From Xestospongia bergquistia (taxonomy: Eukaryota > Porifera > Demospongiae > Haplosclerida > Petrosiidae): a DNA stretch of 64,000 bases. Each line of letters begins with the position of its first letter. Position 1 is the stretch's first letter. The notes beneath the pieces were generated by a model. The model saw nothing but the letters and a program-made list of their open reading frames with translations, was not told where the DNA came from and ran no database searches. Both the position numbers and the translations under genes were made by a program. The stretch spans positions 8,861,230 to 8,925,229 of the forward strand of contig OZ014414.1 of the NCBI GenBank assembly GCA_963965975.1, given 5' to 3'. Below are positions 1 through 11,097 of the stretch, piece after piece.

Positions 1-392
1 AATGGGGAAAAACAGTGTAGGGATATCTATAAAGAGCTGAAGAGTTAAATTTACATGAAGAGTCTCTGATCAATTATCTGTGTAAGATAATGAAATCACA
101 CATAAAAATTAGAATAAACTTATTGAGAGAGGAGGAGGAGCTATTGATGGATGGTTGAGAATTGGAGGAGGAGCTATAGAGGGAGGGTTGAGAGTTTGAG
201 AAGGAGTACTGTAAGGAGGGTGGAATTTTAGAGAAGGAGTGGTAGAGAAAGAGTGAAGAATTGGAGGTAATGATAATGTAATGATAGAGGAAGATGAAGA
301 AAGCTGGAATAATAGTAGACATTGGTTTACAGGTATTTTCAAGTTTTACTAGCCTATCTTTTAGCTGAGTAATATCACTTGTTAAGACAAAT

Positions 393-544
393 ACTGAGGA
401 GACTAGAGACTTCACACAGTAAGGACAGATACTGAGGAGACTAGAGACTTCACACAGTAAGGACAGATACTGAGGAGACTAGAGACTTCACACAGTAAGG
501 ACAGATAATGAGGAGAATAGAGACTTCACACAGTAAGGACAAAT
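393..544. repeat. 38-bp tandem repeat after the PHD finger, four copies
   Basis: The unit begins ACTGAGGAGACTAGAGACTT and continues CACACAGTAAGGACAGAT. Related arrays occur at about 18568-18649 (2 copies), 35563-35676 (3) and 45388-45658 (about 7). The length is not a multiple of three, and in the coding strand the second copy always meets a TGA, so any expansion beyond one copy ends the PHD ORF. Confidence 0.75.
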
Positions 545-958
545 GAAGGGATAGTTAGCAGCAACAGTGGGAGAGATGTTAACACATTCACTATGAGACC
601 AACAAGACTCACATTCTATCATGTGGCCAGTGTCTTCTTGGGTCAAACAGACACACGTCACAACATCTTCTTTATCATTTCCAGGACCTGGATTTAATTC
701 AATGTTGCCAGAGAGTAGAAGAAGGAGAAGAAGTAGAACTATAGCTTGGTACGTTGATGAACTACTACGATGGAGGTGAGAAAAAGACTTTGTCAGATAT
801 CTACGATGTCTGGGTCGATTTGGTACAAAAACAAGACCATACATGTAACAGGTGATGTGTAGACTTCTTTCCTCGAGAGACAGTTTCTGAGAGAAGGCAG
901 CGTACGAGTGGAAAGACAGAAAAAAGAAGCACATCAGAAATAGCTGACCGCGCGCCAT
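488..958 (-). mobile_element. 2A-like peptide plus PHD-finger ORF of a CR1/L2-type LINE, downstream of copy 1
   Basis: A 156-residue ORF starts 361 nt beyond the copy 1 stop. It has a hydrophobic N-terminus, a poly-Leu run at about 74-82, then a 2A-like ribosome-skipping motif GNIELNPGP at 84-92, then a compact PHD finger with C102, C104, C116, C119, H122, C125, C140 and C143. The 2A consensus is D(V/I)ExNPGP; here the Asp is Asn, which should weaken skipping. The same N-terminus occurs at 10682-10733 beside an APE-type endonuclease fragment, which identifies it as the N-terminal part of a non-LTR retrotransposon ORF. The reading frame ends inside a 38-bp tandem repeat. It could be expressed as a small protein, but relic status is favoured. 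Confidence 0.65.
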
Positions 959-1318
959 TTTGATACTAGAATATTGTCATCTCTGAATATAAGACAGGTC
1001 ATGTTGACTTCTTTAGGTGGTCTAAAATATAATGCAAGTACATTTCTCATTGCTTGAGGTCTTCTCTCGCCACAAAGGGTTAAAAATAATACTCCGCCCA
1101 CAAATAATAATTATAGCGACCAGCTGTTAGAGAGACAAAAAAGTGCGACGTTAGAGAAGTAAGTGTCAAGCAAAACTGCTCTATTTTTATTGTCTACTAG
1201 TTTTGTTAGAGAAATAAATTGTTTATAAAAGAAGAGAAAAAGAAATCATGAGTAATTTAAAGATAAAATAAAAGTGAGCGAGAAGACAAATTAAGAATAA
1301 ACAACAAACTACTTACTA

Positions 1319-4300
1319 TTACACGAACACAAGTCTGTCTTCAATAACTTGATAACTGTCTAACTTCTTACAATACTCTTTATATTGTCTTGATAAGTAT
1401 AGTTCCCTTATTGTAGTATTTTTATTAAGTGATGTACATATTGTCTTGATATCATCATTGTTTAGTGAAGTATTGTAGAGATATAGTCTTGTCAATGATG
1501 TAGTTGTTTGTATTAGATCTGCTATTGTACTGGTACTAACTGAAGTGATCTGAGGATTATGTCCGATGTCCAAAATAGTCAATGTTTGGTTTTTAGTAAG
1601 CCCTTCACGAATATATCGGACTCCATCATCAGTGATGTTACAGTTGTAGAGTTCTAGTTCTTTTAAAGTTGTATTACTTGATAACATAGTAGATAAGTGA
1701 GTTATATCTTCATCTGTGATATCAGTAACATGAGACAACACTAACTGTTCAAGTGTTTTATTATTAAAGAGACCATCACTGACTTGTTTGATAACACCAG
1801 TAAGTGAAGAGGAACGCAGCCGTAGTCTCTTTATTGTTTTATTAGTTTTTAGTATCTCTGATAATATCGATACACACTTACTGTCTAATAAAGTGTTCTC
1901 TATACCAAGTCTCCACACTGTACACTTATTGAGATTGTTTATAATAACTGCAGTACTTTCAGGAGATGATGAGTAGAGATCAATACTCCATTCTTTTCCT
2001 GTTTGTTGTTCTTTTATTAATTTACTTATAACATCTTCACTTTGTAATACACTTGGACTAGTGAGTCTAACAATATTGTCATCATCATATCTACTCCACT
2101 GAACACTTCCAGTGTCTCCTGTTATAAAACAGAGTTAGTATATAATATAGTACACACATAGTAATATATACTATAACACACTACAATATACAGACAATAC
2201 ACTGAAGAAGAAAGGAAGCCATTACTGTTTACTGACTATGGTTATTATGGCAACGAGCAAATAGGAGGCGGGGCTTATTATCCTGAATTTACTGAGATGT
2301 TCCTTTTAAATTACTGATTTACTTTTAGTTGGTCTAGCTACAGTAAGTCATGTTAATATATTACATCATTTTAATTTGTGAATTTATTGTAGTTATAGTA
2401 ACAGATAGTCTAGTATGGCCAGCCCCTTTGCTTAGAGAGGAAGGGTTTGATAGTTCATACTATAGTAGTTGTCTTAACATTCCTGATACAACTATTGAAC
2501 TTGTATCAGACAAACCACATTGTTTTTACAGTGGGTGTGGGTGGAAATTTCTTTGATCTAAAAGTGCAGGATCTACAAACAAACATCATTAGATGTTTCA
2601 TTATGAAATATTGACTTCTTTGTCCTTTCTTATTTTATTGTATTACAATATCTTTCATTTAATCACTTAACTCTGTAAAAATATTCATTGTAGTCTCACA
2701 AACCAACTTAAGAGAAAGGGGCTGAGTTAATTATGTTCCTTTTATATTAACATATAATAAGGTTTACATAAAATTAAATTCTTTTTCATCAACTGTAATA
2801 TGCTACCAGATCCTTCCTCTCTAAGCGAAGGGGCTGACCTCATCAGACTATATATGGTATTATAGTATACAATGTGGTTCTATCATAACAAGAATAGTTA
2901 TAATGACATCATTATTACTTATGTCCATTATAGGTGGAGTCAACTAAGACACAGTCAAGTGTATTAATATTTGTCAGTAACAATAATATATGTAGTAGTT
3001 AGTCCATTTTAGTTGTTATTCATGTCAATAAAGTTACACTATAAATAACAATACTTGTAGTATATGTGTATTTTATTATATTATAATTATAATAAACTAA
3101 TATAACATTCTCTAAGTCTTACCTCTTTTGTCTGACTCTTCATCCTTTGTCTCTTTATCATCATCATAGTCCTTTAATATATCATGTAATACTGGAGATT
3201 CTATATAAGATACTTATATTAAACATGTACATGTATATAGTGTAATATGATAACACTTAATATAAACATTTTATAGATCTTATCATAATCATAACTCTAT
3301 CATATTATACTGACACTAAGGGAGTGTATAGTAAATATGGAAATTCATTTTTTATATATTATGAATTTAATTATTGTGGTTTGAGAATTATGAATATAAT
3401 TTACACTATAATAATTTGTGGTTTATAAATTTAATAATTATTAACATTATTGATTGTAAGAGATAGAATATTATCATATAAACTTACTTGGAGGAGTGGT
3501 TTCATCTTTATTATCAGCTGAACCTTTTAACTGATCTTTTAACTCTAATATTAGTGGAGACTCTAGTAGTCACAATTAAGACATATATATTATTAACAAT
3601 ATTATATTATTACCTGTAGTTTCATGTGTGGACTCTTCTTGGATGGATTTTGTTTGTGTTTCCTCAACTCCTTGATCAGTTACTGGTTTACGAACATTTG
3701 GTATGAATGCTAGATCTAGTAACAATGTCATATAATGAGAAGTCACTAATACCAGTTACCTTTCAAGGTCTGTTTTAACTCCTCAATCTGTTGGTCTCTC
3801 TCTCTTACTTGTAAAGTCAATGACGTTATTATTTCTTGTAGTGTCTCTAGTTCTTTCTGTCTCTCAGTAGACACTGACAGTATATTCTTCTCAATAGCTT
3901 TATATAAAATGAGAAGAAAATTGATCACTAATATATTATGTAAAATACTGACAACATTGGACACATAGATTGCATTCAGGGTTTCATTTAGAAAAATGGA
4001 CCAGGGGGGGTCAAAATAATACTTAGAGAAAATTTAGGGGGCGAAAGGACTGCGCGCAACAGAGTGCCCTCTAGGGGAGTCTGGAGGCATGCCCCCAGAA
4101 AATTTTTGAGTTTTAGACCCTCTGAGATCGCTTGTGGCACATTTTCAGACCATTTGTGGTTTTCAAACGACATAGAATAGAAAGAGTAGAAGAATAGCTA
4201 TTTAGATTAAAAATTGTATATTCTCCTTGTGTTTAGCCTAAGGTTATATAATATTGTATATTACTTGTGTTGAGTTTCAGTCCTGTATTCATTACATCCA

Positions 4301-6769
4301 ATTACCCCTTGAAAAAAATGGCTAACCTAATTTCCAGGGGGGGGGGGGAAGGCAAATGCCCCCTCCTAAGCTAAATGAAACCCTGATTATGTAAAATACT
4401 GACAACATTGGACTTGTCATTGATGTTGTATTAATTTACCTTCCTTTGTTTTCACAAGTGATGTTAAATCTTCAATTGTCTTTTCTTTCATTTCTCTTGT
4501 TTCTATATAAAGGAACATTAAGTTATTAATCATATATATCATATAATAGATAGTTATTAAATAAAACAATAGTTGTACACAATATACCTTCATTTTGTCT
4601 GACAATAGATGACATTTGTATAGTCATCTTTTTCCGGATGGTTTGTTCTAGTTCCAGACGACTTCTTAACTCCTTTGTGTTCTCTTCTACAATAGTTCTA
4701 ACCTCCTATATATCAATAAACAACACATGTAGTAACTGTTGTCTAATACTATTATTACCTTGTCTCTTTGATATTTATCATAAACGGTACAATATCCAAC
4801 TGTAAGTTGAATTAATCCTTTTTTCTTGACTTCTTCAAGTGTCTCCTGAGCTCTTGCAATAATTGATGTGGTTAGACTGAGTGGAAAAAAACAGGTGACA
4901 ATGATAGACCTGCCCTCTCTAATGACACGAATCTCCACATTTCCTTCAACTGATTCAGCAATAATATCTCGTATATCTTGTAATGTGTAGTTGGTAGGAT
5001 CCCAGTCTAAGACAAAAATGGCTGTCTCACATTTGAGAAGAGAACGACTTTTGCTTTCTTTGAAGGTTTCTTCCAGACAAAGAGAAGCTTTTGTTTCCTT
5101 ACAAAATGACTGAACAATATTTTTGTATGCTTGTATATGTGTCTCAGCTTCTTCAATATCGAATCTCTCCACAATACCCTCCAGACAACTGATATTAATC
5201 AGTGTACAATGATCACGTACAACATTTAAGACATCATCAATGGACTTTGAATGAGTTATTTCAGTTTCAAGGTGAGGATAACTATCAGCAAAAAAGCACA
5301 TCAATTTATCCAGAGGTGGAGGACTTTGGTTAATTGCTTCTCGGATTTTACTGAAGGCTATTCCAAATTTTTTTCTGATTGACCCAAATGTGGAGTCTAA
5401 CTTTCGAGGAATTGGAATAGGTTTTAAAACTTCATCTATACATTTAAAAGAATCTAAATGGTAGATAATTCTCTTCTAGTACTTACCTTGCCTTGAAGTT
5501 GTCAAAGGATTTCCTAATGTTTGACTCTCTTTGCTACTTCTGGTATATGCTACTTGTAAGTCATAGTCAGGAAATGCTTTACCTTTTTAAAATAAATTTC
5601 TAACAAAAAGAAAGTCAATATCAGTACTTACAATAATCCTGTATGATAGCATTAGCACATGGTACATTGCTAGTTTGTTTTAACAGTATACTACCAAAGA
5701 GCTTCAGATTATGATAGTTGGTATGTACAGCATCACGTACAGCTTGTAATAGGACATATAATGCTTTTTCCGCTGATGGAGATTGGGCAATATATTTTAT
5801 AGTTACTAGTATACCATTTGAAATGACTCCCTCTCCATAGAGGTCATGTGCTACTCTAACAGGATATTGAAGAGACTGAGAGAGAGTACCATAATGACAA
5901 CGTAAAATGTCACTGGCATGATCTTCATGACTACTATAACTTGTCATTACTACCTCTTGAACATTAGCTACTGTTGTCTGGTCATCTGGAAATGTTTGAC
6001 CTATTAACAATAAGTATTAATTATAAATTAATTAATTGACCTCATACTATATTCACTGATAATTCTCTCAGATAGCATTTTTGTCTCTTCAAACTTGGAC
6101 AGTACTGTTGTTAACACTTTTAACTTCTTGTGATCTGAAGATATTGCTGTATATATAGCAGATAACAGAGTTGTCTTCTTCTCATCTAAACTGCCTTTCA
6201 ATGTCTCCATCTTATCAAGTGTTTCTTCACTAATGCATCTCTCACTAAATAAGAGCTGAGACACTTTTACAGGATTAATCAGACACTGTGACAGTGTATC
6301 ATTATGACAATGAAGAATATCAGTTGCTTCATTAGCTAGAGACTGAGAGTCCATTCCTATAATAAGAACAGTACACAATCCATAAACAAACTAATAATAT
6401 AACATTTATAACATGATGTACATGTAAAAGGTTCTTGTACTCACTAGTAGGAAGATTACTGGATTTTCTCAACATTTGCTCATACTCATGGGCAACAGTG
6501 ATTTCTTCAATGACTTCCTTCCTCAAAGCATCTATCACTTGTCTTCTGGTAGCATCAGGTTTGGTATCTAACCACAACTCAAACGTTTTTGTTGTTTTGT
6601 ATGTGGAGTCATCTGGTAGCTTGTGAATATCTTCTAACTTCTTAACATTCAGTTTCAACTGAATTCCCAACTGATACCATTTACTACCAATACGAATATG
6701 TTCACATAATTCATCAAGTGTTGGTTTCTCTTCTAGAATCTCCTCAAAAGATAGGTTTCTTGTAGCCAT
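1319..6769 (-). CDS. Array copy 1: Death-CARD-CARD-X-coiled coil-LRR protein, 12 exons
   Basis: Exons, 5' to 3': 6769-6445, 6356-6048, 6000-5632, 5582-5487, 5435-4759, 4705-4588, 4502-4440, 3897-3760, 3709-3614, 3562-3488, 3200-3123, 2118-1319. Every junction has GT-AG ends and the lengths sum to 3144 nt, an open frame of about 1047 residues. Residues 1-108 are a Death-fold domain (KWYQLGIQLKL, then FELWLDTKP). Residues 110-210 and 211-333 are two CARD-like helical domains (NPVKVSQLLFSE; YPVRVAHDLYGEG). Residues 367-592 are domain X, 593-698 a heptad coiled coil, 699-781 an acidic linker with SPL/SPV motifs, and 782-1047 LRRs of RNI/NLR type. No NACHT, signal peptide or membrane segment is seen. 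Likely a cytosolic innate immune sensor or adaptor (inference). The start is the ATG opening MATRNLSFEE, shared with other copies. An AATAAA lies at 1186-1191 on the minus strand. Confidence 0.8.
2406..2850. mobile_element. MITE-like element with imperfect terminal inverted repeats in the intron before the copy 1 LRR exon
   Basis: The left end (TAGTCTAGTATGGCCAGCCC, then CTTTGCTTAGAGAGGAAGGG) is an imperfect inverted match of the right end (CCTTCCTCTCTAAGCGAAGG, then GGCTGACCTCATCAGACTA). A third partial match (CTTAAGAGAAAGGGGCTGAG) lies inside near 2708-2727. No transposase ORF is present. Homologues sit at the same place in copies 3 and 5, with a truncated one in copy 6. Confidence 0.55.
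3977..4385. mobile_element. hAT-like non-autonomous element in a copy 1 intron
   Basis: The ends are near-perfect inverted repeats, CAGGGTTTCATTTAG and CTAAATGAAACCCTG; CAGGG termini are usual for hAT elements. Just inside the right end are a G run and a C run. No transposase ORF is seen. The insertion lies between coiled-coil exons 4502-4440 and 3897-3760 and is flanked by a perfect 28-bp direct repeat (3935-3962 and 4386-4413), much longer than the 8-bp duplication of hAT. Confidence 0.6.
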
Positions 6770-7254
6770 TGCACTTTGTATGGTGACACACCCAGTGAAT
6801 TTGGTGACCTTTTGGGTGGGGCTCATCACATGAGATAAATGACCACGCCCATCTTAATAATAATGAGTGGCAGTTAAATTTGAACTGTTAAGTATTACAA
6901 GTTAGTATTGTATTCATCTATTGTTATCTGATCTATCTTCCAATATTATGTATCTAGTATTTTAACATGTAACTATATTATATTACAATATTATAATGTT
7001 CTATTGTTCAGTACTGGCTGTATTAATTTATATTCATCATCCTATATTAATGGTATGTGAATCATATTGTTGTTATATTTGAACATATTTTCGAAGTCAT
7101 CCAAATACTAATAATGAGCTAACATGTGATGAGGTAAAGTAATGTTACTACTATTATAATGTTATGTTAATAATAGTTATAAGATCTTATTAAAATTAAT
7201 GTATTAAATTTATAAATGATGATCATATCAAGTTATTAAACATATCTGTTCTTT

Positions 7255-9810
<2,556 letters not shown>

Positions 9811-10029
9811 AGAGTATGCTCCATAGAAAGAACAACTTGTCAGAATCATACTGGAATCATATTATTATTAGAAAATATTATTATTTAAGATTATATACAA
9901 AATTATATACAAAACTAATATAAAGAGTATCAATAACAATTAAAATAAGTAAAGGATTAATGATAAGTGATGATATTGACAGAATAAAAATAAATTAATA
10001 AATAAATATTAACAATATAACTCTACAAT

Positions 10030-10733
10030 AAATAAGAAATATTTTGCTTAAACTGACTTATAGGGTTAAGATCTTTTAATGAAGATGGAAGGGAATTCTA
10101 CAGGGAGATAGCACTGGGAAAGAAGGAGCCGAGGGTAGCAGAAGATCTGGAGAAGAGCAGATTCAGATTAAATGGATGGAAAGAATGTAAATTATAAGAG
10201 GATTGATTTTGAAATGAAAAAGAGCCAGCAGGAATGTAGAGATTACTATAAATAAACTTGTACAATAGAACAAGCTTGGATGTTGTTCTGTGAGAGGATA
10301 GAGAAGGAAGATTAAAGAGTCACAGAACAATCTTTACGAACACAGCAATAATTAGGTATAGAGATCTCATTGTCAGTAATGTTAGGAGACAACCAACACT
10401 CAGAAATACAAACAATATCAGGGAAGGAAGAGGAATATATAAGAGCAAGATCATCTAGTTTAGGTAGAAGACTTCTAGTATTGAAGTGTTAGATTTTTAA
10501 TGAGATTTTTAATGAGCTGGATTTGCAGGAGAGAGAGTTGGACTTAATACAGTTAGCAACAGAGAAGCTAGACTGTTTATTAAGTCTTGAAGATATGGAG
10601 GATGATGGACAATTTGGTTGAGAGGAAAGGTTGCTGGAAATGTGTTAACATCTCTCCCGATGTTGCTGCTAATTATCCAGTGTGGAAAGACAGAAAAAAG
10701 AAGCACATCAGAAACAGCTGACCGCGCGCCATT
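10030..10733 (-). mobile_element. Internally deleted CR1/L2-type LINE relic: endonuclease, RT C-terminus and 2A-PHD pieces
   Basis: On the minus strand 10733-10682 encodes the N-terminus of the 2A-PHD ORF. From about 10490 to 10340 an APE-type endonuclease segment reads FNTRSLLPKLDDL, then PDIVCISECWLSPNITDNEI, then IPNYCCVRKD. From about 10290 to 10040 the end of a reverse-transcriptase ORF reads FNLNLLFSRSSATLGSFFPS, then NSLPSSLKDLNPISQFKQNI, with a stop in place of the usual Trp. The short PHD piece at 10632-10676 (KCVNISPDVAANYP) lies on the plus strand, so a local inversion has occurred. Confidence 0.7.
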
Positions 10734-11097
10734 TTGATACTAGAATATTTTTATCTCTGCATATAAGACAGGTCATGTTGACTTCTTTAGGTGGTCTAAA
10801 ATGTAATGCAAGTACATTTCTCATTGCTTGAGGTCTTCTCTCGCCATAAAGGGTTAAAAATAATACTCCGCCCACAAATAATAATTACAGGCGCCAAGTG
10901 ACCAGCTGTTAGAGAGACAAAAAAGTGCGATGTTAGAGAAGTAAGTGTCAAGCAAAACTGCTCTATTTTTATTGTCTACTAGTTTTGTTAGAGAAATAAA
11001 TTGTTAATAAACGAAGAGAAAAGAAAGTTAAAAGAAATTTAAAGATAAAATAAAAGTGAGCGAGAAGACAAATTAAGAATAAACAACAAACTACTTA

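Noticed and set aside
1319-2118. Diversity-generating retroelement as the cause of LRR variation
   Set aside because: Changes are not limited to adenines, all codon positions vary, there is no template repeat, and the only reverse transcriptase traces are LINE relics.
2350-2556. 68-codon plus-strand ORF repeated in copies 3 and 5
   Set aside because: It lies across the inverted end of a MITE-like element inside an intron and has no coding features; recurrence reflects the duplicated element.
6048-6769. Calling the N-terminal domains a NACHT or TIR module
   Set aside because: No Walker A (GxxxxGKS/T), Walker B or TIR motifs are present; the pattern is of six-helix Death/CARD-type domains.
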